Positions 1 to 7,199 of a stretch of 8,942 nucleotides of DNA are shown here, in pieces. The stretch comes from Serpens sp035306625 (GTDB taxonomy: Bacteria; Pseudomonadota; Gammaproteobacteria; Pseudomonadales; Pseudomonadaceae): assembly GCA_035306625.1 (NCBI GenBank), contig DATGNS010000034.1, positions 1 through 8,942 on the forward strand, written 5' to 3'. Under the pieces are notes generated by a model. The model made no database searches and had not been told where the DNA came from. It saw only the letters and a list, made by a program, of their open reading frames with translations. The position numbers and the translations under genes are program-made. Every line of letters starts with the position of its first letter. Within the stretch, counting starts at the first letter, position 1.

Positions 1-693
1 CTCCTGGGCTTCCATCTTGTGCAGGGAGCCGTGGCCGAAATCCAGCACTCGCTGCAGCCAGGCGGCGATGACCGGGGAGGGCTCGGCCAGCGCGGCGGTG
101 GCCGGGTTGCTCCTGAGGAACCAGAAGGGATGGGCCAGGGCGAAGTCCGCCAGCGAGGGCGCGCCGAACAGGAAATCGCCGTCGTGCTGCAGCTGCTGCT
201 CCAGTCGCCAGGTCAGCACGGTCCAGGTGCTGCGCGCCTGTTCCACCGTCACCTTCGGCGCCGTGCCGCCGGAGAACAGCGCGCGACGGTCGGCGACGAA
301 GGCCTGCACCGCCGCTTCCGGCAGGTTGGCCATGCGCGCCGCCAGGGCCTCGGGCTGGAAGCCCAGGGCGATGGCGGCCTGGAACGCCACCGAGTCGGCC
401 CACTGGGCGAAGGCGCTGACGCTCAGTTCGCGGCCGTCGGGGAACAGCGTCGGGGTGGCTTTCTGAGCTTCGAGACGCCGGGCGATCAGCGCGGTGTCGC
501 AGTAGATGTCCGCGCCGACCTGCAGCACCGGCGTGCGCCGGTAGCCGCCGGTGAGGGCGGTCAGGTCCGGCTTGGGCATGATGCGCGGGATGTGCACCGA
601 GGCCCAGGACAGCTGCTTGAAGCCCAGCATCAGGCGGGCCTTCTCGGCGAAGGGGGACTCGGGGTAGTGGTGGAGGATCAAGAGGTCGTGCAT
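1..693 (-). CDS. Glutathione S-transferase family protein (C-terminus beyond the window)
   Basis: This minus-strand frame starts at the ATG complementary to 691-693 and stays open to the window edge, giving 231 residues with no stop, so the C-terminus is missing. The N-terminal thioredoxin-like half is clear: HHYPESPFAEKAR at residues 8-20 occupies the GST catalytic-loop position, TP at 54-55 carries the expected cis-proline, and D66-T67 matches the acidic residue plus Ser/Thr that binds the glutathione gamma-glutamyl group. The region from about residue 90 onward is the alpha-helical C-terminal domain. A good ribosome site, GGAGAG, lies about five bases before the ATG and fixes the start. 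GSTs of this type are cytoplasmic and conjugate or reduce electrophilic substrates with glutathione; the substrate here cannot be told. The GIY-YIG gene lies 32 bp upstream on the same strand, so the two are probably co-transcribed. The family call is firm, the specific role unknown. Confidence 0.93.
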   Translation of the reverse strand, partial: MHDLLILHHYPESPFAEKARLMLGFKQLSWASVHIPRIMPKPDLTALTGGYRRTPVLQVGADIYCDTALIARRLEAQKATPTLFPDGRELSVSAFAQWADSVAFQAAIALGFQPEALAARMANLPEAAVQAFVADRRALFSGGTAPKVTVEQARSTWTVLTWRLEQQLQHDGDFLFGAPSLADFALAHPFWFLRSNPATAALAEPSPVIAAWLQRVLDFGHGSLHKMEAQE

Positions 694-725
694 GGCGCTC
701 TCCGTTGGCCAGTGACCGATTGAAG

Positions 726-1019
726 CTAGCAGGGGGTGAGCGGACTCTCCATTGCCGAGGTGCCGGACAGCAGTGCTTCCTTGGCGGGCTTGCGCAGGGC
801 CTTGATGGCCCGTTCGCGGCGCAGCGCCTCGCTGCGGTCGGCGCAGGCCTCCACATAGACCAGCGCCACGGCGGGGCTGGAGTGGAAGAAGCGCGCGCCC
901 CTGCCGCTCTGGTGCTGGGCGAAGCGGCGCTGCGGGTCGTCGCTGATGCCGCAGTACAGGGCGCCGTTGGCGGCGCGCACCAGATAGACGAACCAGGGTT
1001 TGGCGGGACTGTCGGCCAT
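726..1019 (-). CDS. GIY-YIG nuclease superfamily protein (YhbQ/UPF0213-like)
   Basis: This encodes a 97-residue protein that is almost entirely one GIY-YIG domain, the usual size for the stand-alone UPF0213/YhbQ group. Visible motifs are WFVYLVR at residues 9-15 (the GIY strand), YCGIS at 22-26 (the YIG strand), the basic pair R31-R32 followed by HQSGRGA, and the helix LRRERAIK with E69 in the position of the metal-binding glutamate. Family members are small putative nucleases; E. coli YhbQ has been linked to DNA damage, but the role of this copy is inferred. A GTG at 1049 would add ten residues, but it sits at the predicted transcription start and has no ribosome site. The ATG at 1019 places the domain normally, so I chose it, although its own ribosome site is also poor. 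The gene is probably co-transcribed with the GST gene 32 bp downstream. Confidence 0.9.
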   Translation of the reverse strand: MADSPAKPWFVYLVRAANGALYCGISDDPQRRFAQHQSGRGARFFHSSPAVALVYVEACADRSEALRRERAIKALRKPAKEALLSGTSAMESPLTPC

Positions 1020-1049
1020 GGGCAAAGGGGCTGGCAGGTAGGGGCGCAC

Positions 1050-1079
1050 AGTCTAGTGGCCGGGCTCCCGGCCGAACAA
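1050..1079 (-). promoter_or_regulatory. Candidate sigma-70 promoter for the GIY-YIG/GST pair, with a palindrome in the spacer
   Basis: Read on the minus strand, TTGTTC (complement of 1074-1079) and TAGACT (complement of 1050-1055) form -35 and -10 hexamers separated by 18 bp. The -10 matches consensus at four of six positions, the -35 at three. Transcription would start close to 1043-1045, leaving a short leader before the ATG at 1019. The spacer is almost entirely filled by a perfect inverted repeat (1058-1073). This is pattern matching only. Confidence 0.4.
1058..1073. repeat. Perfect 16-bp inverted repeat in the divergent intergenic region
   Basis: GGCCGGG at 1058-1064 and CCCGGCC at 1067-1073 are exact reverse complements around a two-base centre. 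The palindrome lies between the candidate -10 and -35 of the minus-strand promoter, where a repressor could bind. It could also be a chance GC-rich palindrome, since CCGGCCGG follows at 1081-1088. Confidence 0.55.
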
Positions 1080-1101
1080 CCCGGCCGGCTGACGCCCGGC
1101 T

Positions 1102-1110
1102 TGATATGCT
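1102..1110 (+). promoter_or_regulatory. Candidate extended -10 promoter for the 1137 gene
   Basis: TGA-TATGCT at 1102-1110 fits an extended -10 element (TGnTATnnT). No convincing -35 lies at the normal distance, which is tolerable for extended -10 promoters. Transcription would start around 1116-1118, giving a leader of about 20 nt that still includes the ribosome site at 1126-1132. Confidence 0.4.
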
Positions 1111-1125
1111 CGCAATCCATTGCAT

Positions 1126-1132
1126 GGGGAGG
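1126..1132 (+). promoter_or_regulatory. Ribosome binding site that sets the GTG start at 1137
   Basis: GGGGAGG lies four bases before the GTG at 1137. The frame is open upstream to 705 but there runs antisense through the GIY-YIG gene. This Shine-Dalgarno sequence is the strongest reason to place the start at 1137. Confidence 0.7.
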
Positions 1133-1136
1133 TGCC

Positions 1137-2504
1137 GTGTTCTCACTGAAACGCCAGGGTGACTTTCGCCTGCAGCTGACCCGCGTGCTCACGCAGCCGG
1201 GTCGGCATCAGGTCGAGCTGTACCTGTTCACGCCCCATGAGACCAGCCTGTCCAGCCATACCCTGGCCGAGGAGCAGTTCTTCTTCGGGGCCCTGCAGCA
1301 CCGTTTTCGCCTGCTGGGCCTGCCCTCCCAGGACCGGGCCAGCAAGGACACCAGCTTCTCGCTGCTGTCGCCGCACTACGAGATTCTCTACGGCGCCTGG
1401 CTTTTCCAGTACCAGGCGTCCCTGGACCGCCTGCGCCAGCAGATGCAGGGCAAGGCGGCGGCCGAGCCGCTGGCCAGGGCGCTGCGCCTGACCCAGAACT
1501 TCGCCCAGCGCCTGCGCAAGGGCGAGCCGCGGCAGAGCAAGCAGCAGCGCTACTTCCGCCAGCTGGACATCTACTTCTCCTGGCATGCCGAGCAGTTCCT
1601 GCTGGAAAGCATGACCCTGGAGGGCTACGACGAGCTCGACCTGGAGCTGCGCCAGGGCGTTCAGGAGTTCCTGCGCCAGGAGCGGCGCTATCGCGCGGAG
1701 CGCGACTACCTGGGCGACTTCCAGGGCACCCCCACCCGGGTATGGAACCGCATGAGCCTCTATCACCGCCTGCTGGAATACCCGGTGATGCTGCGCCAGA
1801 AGATCACCGAACTGGGCGCCGGCACCCGCAAGCTGGTGAAGGCCACCTCCACGCTGCTGATCATGTCGCTGTTCACCTACCTGCTGTTCAACGTGCGCGC
1901 CGCCCAGCAGCTGTCGCTGACCCTGCTGCTGGGCATCGCCCTGATATACGCGGTGCGCGACCTGCTGCGCGACGACCTGATCGACACCGTGACCCGCTGG
2001 CTGCGCAAGGGCAAGCCGCGCTGGAAGATCCGCCTGAAGATGCCCTACACCGGCAAGCCGCTGGCCCAGCAACTGGTCTGGCTCGACTACCGCAAGCTCG
2101 GCGAACTGAGCCAGGCGGTGCGTGAGCACTCCGGCAAGTGGGCCACCAATGAGGAACGGCAGATCGTCTGCTACCGCTCGCGCCTGTATCTGGACCGGGC
2201 GACGCTGGCCCACGACGAGCTCCAGGAGCGCCTGACCCTGGACTGCGAGCCACTGTGCGCCATGATCCAGGCCAGCCAGCAGCAGCTGTTCGAATGGACC
2301 GAGGAGGGCGAGGTGCGCGCCCACACCATCGAGAAGCAGCATGACTACAACCTGCTGGTGGTGCACCGTGTTCCGGGCGAGGCCGGCAGCCGGGCGCAGC
2401 GCTGGATCCTGCGCCTGGGCGCCGGTGGCATCGTGCGCTGCGAGAACAAGCCGGTGAACTGGCCAGAGCCGCCGGCCCGGCGCGTCTGGTGGCGACGCGG
2501 CTGA
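1137..2504 (+). CDS. Conserved-looking hypothetical protein with a central two-helix membrane hairpin
   Basis: This encodes a 455-residue protein that I do not recognise. It starts at a GTG four bases after GGGGAGG. The first 230 residues are soluble-looking, rich in Gln, Arg and Leu and largely helical in appearance, with no signal peptide. Two hydrophobic stretches follow, about residues 236-253 and 258-273, separated by a short polar turn (RAAQQ), which suggests a membrane hairpin with both large domains on the same side. The positive-rich segment after the second helix (RWLRKGKPRWKIRLK) favours a cytoplasmic location for the flanking domains. The C-terminal 180 residues are soluble and end in a basic tail (RRVWWRRG). 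The composition matches the neighbours, so there is no sign of recent transfer. It sits alone between the divergent region and the PHO-box promoter, probably as a single-gene transcript. No catalytic motif was seen. Confidence 0.85.
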   Translation: MFSLKRQGDFRLQLTRVLTQPGRHQVELYLFTPHETSLSSHTLAEEQFFFGALQHRFRLLGLPSQDRASKDTSFSLLSPHYEILYGAWLFQYQASLDRLRQQMQGKAAAEPLARALRLTQNFAQRLRKGEPRQSKQQRYFRQLDIYFSWHAEQFLLESMTLEGYDELDLELRQGVQEFLRQERRYRAERDYLGDFQGTPTRVWNRMSLYHRLLEYPVMLRQKITELGAGTRKLVKATSTLLIMSLFTYLLFNVRAAQQLSLTLLLGIALIYAVRDLLRDDLIDTVTRWLRKGKPRWKIRLKMPYTGKPLAQQLVWLDYRKLGELSQAVREHSGKWATNEERQIVCYRSRLYLDRATLAHDELQERLTLDCEPLCAMIQASQQQLFEWTEEGEVRAHTIEKQHDYNLLVVHRVPGEAGSRAQRWILRLGAGGIVRCENKPVNWPEPPARRVWWRRG

Positions 2505-2517
2505 ACGCGGCGCCACC
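2488..2517 (+). terminator. Possible weak hairpin terminator overlapping the end of the 1137 gene
   Basis: GGTGGCG at 2488-2494 and CGCCACC at 2511-2517 can form a 7-bp stem around a 16-base loop that contains the stop codon. There is no T-run after it, so it is not a standard intrinsic terminator. It may mark a Rho-dependent end or mean nothing. Confidence 0.25.
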
Positions 2518-2521
2518 CGAT

Positions 2522-2566
2522 TGTTCATCGCGCTGACACGAAATCGTCATGCGGCTGCCCTAACGT
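2522..2566 (+). promoter_or_regulatory. PHO-box (PhoB) promoter of phoX
   Basis: Three seven-base half-sites resembling the PhoB half-site CTGTCAT lie exactly 11 bp apart: CTGACAC (2533-2539), TCGTCAT (2544-2550) and CTGCCCT (2555-2561), each with five of seven matches. A weaker fourth, TGTTCAT, sits in the same register at 2522-2528. The four-base gap after the first is GAAA. Counting 2533-2550 as the core box, a -10-like TAACGT at 2561-2566 begins ten bases downstream, the spacing known for PhoB-activated promoters where the box replaces the -35. The gene downstream encodes a PhoX phosphatase, exactly the kind of product expected under phosphate-starvation control, so sequence and context agree. 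Confidence 0.7.
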
Positions 2567-2587
2567 CTGCGGTCTCTCCTTTAGAAG

Positions 2588-2592
2588 AAGGA
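2588..2592 (+). promoter_or_regulatory. Ribosome binding site of phoX (supports the GTG start)
   Basis: AAGGA ends seven bases before the GTG at 2600. This start gives a normal polar N-region before the twin-arginine signal; the in-frame ATG at residue 19 has no comparable site. Confidence 0.65.
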
Positions 2593-2599
2593 CCTTCCC

Positions 2600-4681
2600 G
2601 TGAGCCGAGAAACCGGAGACAACCTGCTGCGCAATCCCAGCGACAACGAGCCCATGCACCGGGTAGTGGAGCGCTACCTGGACCGTCGGACCCTGCTGCG
2701 CGGCAGCCTGAGCGCGGCGCTCGCCATGATGGCCGGCGCGGGGCTGAGCGGCTGCTTCGACAAGGGCAGCAAGCCGCGGCCGCCACAGACACAACCGCAG
2801 CCGGGCCGGCCCGATCCCCAGTTGCCGCAACCCCAGCCCGGGCAGCCGGCACCGCTGCGGCTGAGCTTCGATTCCATCGCCGGTTCACGCACCGACGCGT
2901 GCGTGGTACCGCCCGGCTACAGCGCCCAGGTGCTGGCGCCCTGGGGCACGCCACTGAACAGCGCGGCGCGTCCCTGGCAGGCGGACGGCAGCAACAGCGC
3001 CGAGGATCAGGCCAATGCGGTGGGCATGCACCACGACGGCATGCATTTCTTCCCCCTCAACGGCAGTTCCGAGGACGGTCTGCTGGTGGTGAACTACGAG
3101 TACATCGATCAGCAGGCCCTTCACCCCAACGGCCCGACGCGCGACGCCGATGGCCGGCGCCCCGCCGAGGAGGTGCGCAAGGAGATCAATGCCCACGGCG
3201 TGGGCGTGTTGCGCATCCGCAAGCAGCACGGCCGCTGGCGGGTGATCGACAATGACCCGCTCAACCGCCGCTTCACCACCGCCTGCGTGATGGAGCTGTC
3301 CGGTCCGCTGCGCGGCACGGCCCATGTGAAGACCCGCTTCTCGCCCGATGGCACCCGCACACGCGGCACCAACAACAACTGCGGCAACGGCTACACGCCC
3401 TGGGGCACCTACCTGACCTGCGAGGAAAACTGGCCCAACGTGTTCATCAACCGCAGCGCCAGCCTGCCGGACGACCAGCGTCGCATCGGCATCTCCACCA
3501 AGGCCACCAGCTACGGCTGGGAGACCGCCGCCGGAGACGCCAGCGAGATCGACGACGAGTTCGCCCGCTTCGACATCACGCCCCGTGGCGCCAGCGCGCT
3601 GGAGGACTACCGCAACGAGGCGAGCACCTACGGCTATATCGTCGAGATCGATCCGCACGACCCGACTAGCCGCGCAGTGAAGCGCACCGCCCTGGGCCGC
3701 TTCCGGCATGAAGGCTGCTGGCCGGGCCTGACCGAAGCCGGCAAGCCGGTGGTGTTCTACAGCGGCGACGATGCGCAGAACGAATACCTGTACAAGTTCG
3801 TTTCCGCCGCGCTCTGGGACCCGGCGGACGAGCATCCCCTCGACCGCCTGGCCGTCGGCGCCAAGTACATGGATCGCGGCACCCTCTACGTGGCGCGTTT
3901 CAACGACGATGGCAGCGGTGTCTGGCTGCCGCTGACCCCCTCCAGCGTCACGCGCGACGGTCACACCCTGGGCGACCTGTACGGCGATCTGCCCACCATC
4001 CTGCTCAACACCCGCGGCGCTGCCGACGCCCTGGGCGCCACGCCCATGGACCGCCCGGAATGGACCGCGGTGAACCCCTTGAACGGCGATGTGTACCTGA
4101 CGCTGACCAACAACAGCAGCCGCACCGAGCCCAATGCCGCCAACCCGCGCATCCAGAACCGCCACGGCCACATCGTCCGCTGGCATGACAGTGATGATCA
4201 GCGCAGCTTCGTCTGGGACATCTTCGTGTTCGGCGCCAATGCCGGCGCCGACCCGGAGCTGAACCGGTCCGGACTCACCGACCTGAACCAGTTCGCCAGC
4301 CCGGACGGCATGGCCTTCGATAGCCGGGGCGTGCTCTGGATCCAGACCGACAACGGTGAAAAGACCCTGACCGACTACACCAACGACCAGATGCTGGCGG
4401 TGATTCCGGCCAACCTGGTGGATCAGCAGGGACGAGAGGCGCCGCTCAATGTGCAGACCCAGGGGGAGCTGCGGCGCTTCTTCGTCGGCCCCAATGGCTG
4501 TGAAGTTACCGGCCTCGCCTTCACCCCGGACAACCGCACGATGTTCGTCAACATCCAGCACCCCGCCAACTGGCCCCACAGCGATGACGCCACGCAGGCC
4601 ACGCCGGCAGGCACGCAGGTACGCCCGCGTGCCGCCACCGTGGTGATCCAGCGTATCGATGGCCGGGAGCTGGCGACCTGA
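2600..4681 (+). CDS. phoX: PhoX-family alkaline phosphatase, Tat-exported and probably a lipoprotein
   Basis: This is a 693-residue enzyme of the PhoX (DUF839) family: secreted, calcium- and iron-dependent phosphomonoesterases that release phosphate from organic esters. The N-terminus has a twin-arginine motif (DRRTLLR, residues 28-34), a hydrophobic stretch and then LSGC ending at C52, a good lipobox, followed by a Pro/Gln-rich linker at about 58-85. Family landmarks appear in order: GMHHDG (H144, H145), NNNCGNG (C261), TPWGTYLTCEENW with C274-E275-E276 (in the P. fluorescens enzyme a conserved cysteine of this family ligates iron), RHEGCWPG (E371), YSGDD (D390-D391) followed by EYLYKFVS, and PDGMAFD near 568-574. 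Its length is near the family norm and nothing appears broken. The PHO box at 2522-2566 predicts induction by PhoB in low phosphate. The product should act in the periplasm or tethered to the outer membrane. Confidence 0.94.
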   Translation: MSRETGDNLLRNPSDNEPMHRVVERYLDRRTLLRGSLSAALAMMAGAGLSGCFDKGSKPRPPQTQPQPGRPDPQLPQPQPGQPAPLRLSFDSIAGSRTDACVVPPGYSAQVLAPWGTPLNSAARPWQADGSNSAEDQANAVGMHHDGMHFFPLNGSSEDGLLVVNYEYIDQQALHPNGPTRDADGRRPAEEVRKEINAHGVGVLRIRKQHGRWRVIDNDPLNRRFTTACVMELSGPLRGTAHVKTRFSPDGTRTRGTNNNCGNGYTPWGTYLTCEENWPNVFINRSASLPDDQRRIGISTKATSYGWETAAGDASEIDDEFARFDITPRGASALEDYRNEASTYGYIVEIDPHDPTSRAVKRTALGRFRHEGCWPGLTEAGKPVVFYSGDDAQNEYLYKFVSAALWDPADEHPLDRLAVGAKYMDRGTLYVARFNDDGSGVWLPLTPSSVTRDGHTLGDLYGDLPTILLNTRGAADALGATPMDRPEWTAVNPLNGDVYLTLTNNSSRTEPNAANPRIQNRHGHIVRWHDSDDQRSFVWDIFVFGANAGADPELNRSGLTDLNQFASPDGMAFDSRGVLWIQTDNGEKTLTDYTNDQMLAVIPANLVDQQGREAPLNVQTQGELRRFFVGPNGCEVTGLAFTPDNRTMFVNIQHPANWPHSDDATQATPAGTQVRPRAATVVIQRIDGRELAT

Positions 4682-4735
4682 GCCCGCAACGGTCCGCTCG
4701 GGCTCCGGCAGGGACGCCGGGGCCCGGAACGGGCC
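4680..4735 (+). terminator. Two consecutive GC-rich hairpins after phoX, possible weak terminator
   Basis: GAGCCCG (4680-4686, overlapping the stop codon) pairs with CGGGCTC (4699-4705). GGCCCG (4721-4726) pairs with CGGGCC (4730-4735) around the loop GAA. The second hairpin is followed by GTCTCTAAT rather than a run of T, so termination would be inefficient. The pair may separate phoX from the GAPDH gene or partly attenuate read-through. Confidence 0.35.
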
Positions 4736-4759
4736 GTCTCTAATCCCCCACGTCCGTCC

Positions 4760-4804
4760 CGGCTGCGCAAGAAGTCGGCTGCGCCGCGGTCAAAGGCGAT
4801 ATCG
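4760..4804 (+). promoter_or_regulatory. Leader of the GAPDH gene: 9-bp direct repeat and 8-bp palindrome, possible operator
   Basis: CGGCTGCGC occurs at 4760-4768 and again at 4776-4784, a 16-bp period. The palindrome CGATATCG lies at 4797-4804. No convincing -35/-10 pair was found in 4736-4845, and no PHO-box series was seen. The repeats could be a regulator site for the dehydrogenase/transporter pair, but the evidence is only their presence. Confidence 0.25.
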
Positions 4805-4845
4805 GTGTGCGGCCCTGATCCGCCGCGTTTCAGAGGGGAAAGGAC

Positions 4846-5847
<1,002 letters not shown>

Positions 5848-5929
5848 GCCGGGCCGGATTTCGATGCGCTGCTCGTTGCGCAGGCGATTGCAGAACGGGT
5901 AGCGTGCCGGCTTTTCCACCGCCCGCCGA

Positions 5930-7138
5930 GTGCCCGCCTTGACTCCGTCCAGCCCGTCGTCCGCTGCCCGTCGCCTGACCGTGATGGGCATCATGGGCAC
6001 CACCCAGATCCTCGGCTTCGGCACCACCGCCTACCTGCCCGCCGTGCTGGCCGCGCCCATGTCCCGGGACACCGGCTGGGCGCTGGGCAGCGTGGTGGCC
6101 GGGCTGTCTCTGGGCTATCTGGTCGCCGGTTTCAGCTCGCCCCGCGCCGGCCGGCTGATCGACCGCTTCGGCGGGCGCCCGGTGCTGGGCGGCAGTTCCC
6201 TGCTGTTCGCCATCGGCCTGGCGTTGATGGGGCTGGCACCGAACCTGGTCGTCTATTACCTGGCCTGGGCGGTGCTGGGGCTGGGCATGGCGGCCGGCCT
6301 GTACGACGCGGCCTTCGCCACCCTGGCCCGGCTGTACGGGGAAAGCGCCCGCGCCACCATGAGCGGGCTGACCCTGATCGGCGGCTTCGCCAGCACCCTG
6401 GCCTGGCCGCTGATCAGTGTTCTGGAGACCGGGTTCGGTTGGCGCGACACCTGCCTGATCCTGGCGGCGGTGCACCTGCTGGTGGGCCTGCCGCTGCATG
6501 GCTTCGGTGTGCCGCGGGTGGAGCGCCAGTCGGTGATGCACCAGAGCCCGCCTGCGCACCGGGAAGCGGTGAGCGCTGCGCAGCGGGCGGCGACGCGTCT
6601 GCTGATCCTGGTGGCGCTGCTGTTCACCCTGCAGTCGCTGGCCGCGTCCAGCCTGTCGGTGCATCTGCTGGAGCTGCTGCGCCAGCTCGGCATCGCGGCG
6701 GCCACCGCGCTGGCCATCGGGATGCTGCTCGGCCCGGGGCAGGTGGCGGGGCGGTTGGCGGAGTTCACCCTCGGGCGCCGTCTGCATCCCACCTGGTCGA
6801 CGCGCATCGGCGTGCTGCTGTGCGTGCTGGGCATCGCCCTGCTGCTGCCGGCCGTGCCCGCGCTGGCCTTCGTGGCCATCGCCCTGTATGGCGCCGGCAA
6901 CGGCATGCTCACCGTGGCCCGCGGGGCCCTGCCGCTGGCGCTGTTCGGCCGCGAGGGCTACGGCCAGCGCATCGGCCTGATCGCCCGGCCGATGCTGCTG
7001 GCCCAGGCCTGCGGGCCGATCCTGGCGGCGCTGGTGCTGGAGAAGCTGGGCGCTTCGCTGGCGCTGGCCTGGCTGTGCCTGCTGGTGGCGGCCAGTTGCG
7101 TGGTCAGCTGGCGCCTGCCGGCGCGCCGCAAGGGTTGA
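5930..7138 (+). CDS. MFS transporter (12 helices), not ArsJ
   Basis: This encodes a 402-residue inner-membrane transporter of the major facilitator superfamily. Twelve hydrophobic segments can be placed at about 17-40, 50-69, 84-103, 105-127, 145-165, 173-193, then after a polar central loop (194-222) at 223-245, 256-276, 291-310, 311-330, 350-370 and 376-395. Motif A is present between helices 2 and 3 as GRLIDRFGGR (74-83), and D126 lies within helix 4. The sequence does not resemble ArsJ, whose N-terminus as I recall it is quite different. The start is uncertain: the GTG at 5930 and the TTG at 5939 both lack a clear ribosome site, and a GTG-ATG pair at 5981-5984 would cut into helix 1. It follows the GAPDH gene by 82 bp with no strong terminator between, so co-transcription and possibly translational dependence are likely. 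The substrate is unknown. Confidence 0.92.
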   Translation: MPALTPSSPSSAARRLTVMGIMGTTQILGFGTTAYLPAVLAAPMSRDTGWALGSVVAGLSLGYLVAGFSSPRAGRLIDRFGGRPVLGGSSLLFAIGLALMGLAPNLVVYYLAWAVLGLGMAAGLYDAAFATLARLYGESARATMSGLTLIGGFASTLAWPLISVLETGFGWRDTCLILAAVHLLVGLPLHGFGVPRVERQSVMHQSPPAHREAVSAAQRAATRLLILVALLFTLQSLAASSLSVHLLELLRQLGIAAATALAIGMLLGPGQVAGRLAEFTLGRRLHPTWSTRIGVLLCVLGIALLLPAVPALAFVAIALYGAGNGMLTVARGALPLALFGREGYGQRIGLIARPMLLAQACGPILAALVLEKLGASLALAWLCLLVAASCVVSWRLPARRKG

Positions 7139-7155
7139 TCCGCGCCGCGTGCTGC

Positions 7156-7170
7156 GCCACCCTTCGTGGC
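7156..7170 (+). repeat. Short hairpin between the MFS and hydrolase genes
   Basis: GCCAC at 7156-7160 pairs with GTGGC at 7166-7170 around a five-base loop. The following CGTTCCATTT is only moderately T-rich. It is too weak to call a terminator, so the hydrolase may be read from the upstream transcript. Confidence 0.25.
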
Positions 7171-7199
7171 CGTTCCATTTCCTACTCGCAGAGAAGCCC

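Noticed and set aside
19..723. Plus-strand open frames opposite the GST gene
   Set aside because: The minus-strand frame encodes a recognisable GST; the plus-strand products are compositionally biased shadows.
705..1136. Upstream extension of the 1137 gene in the same frame
   Set aside because: It would run antisense through the GIY-YIG gene and lacks a ribosome site. The GGGGAGG before the GTG at 1137 gives a better start.
1143..2528. Minus-strand open frame antisense to the 1137 gene
   Set aside because: Gln/Leu/Ala-rich repetitive translation with no domain. The plus-strand frame has a ribosome site and sensible membrane segments.
2600..2760. Sec signal peptide only for PhoX
   Set aside because: The RR pair with TLLR directly before a modest hydrophobic stretch fits Tat export, as is usual for PhoX, better than Sec.
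2885..4579. Long minus-strand open frame antisense to phoX
   Set aside because: Val/Gly/Ala-rich shadow translation opposite a PhoX gene with intact family motifs.
5930..7138. Calling the MFS gene arsJ because it follows an ArsJ-type GAPDH
   Set aside because: The N-terminal and motif-A regions do not resemble ArsJ as I know it; position alone is not enough.
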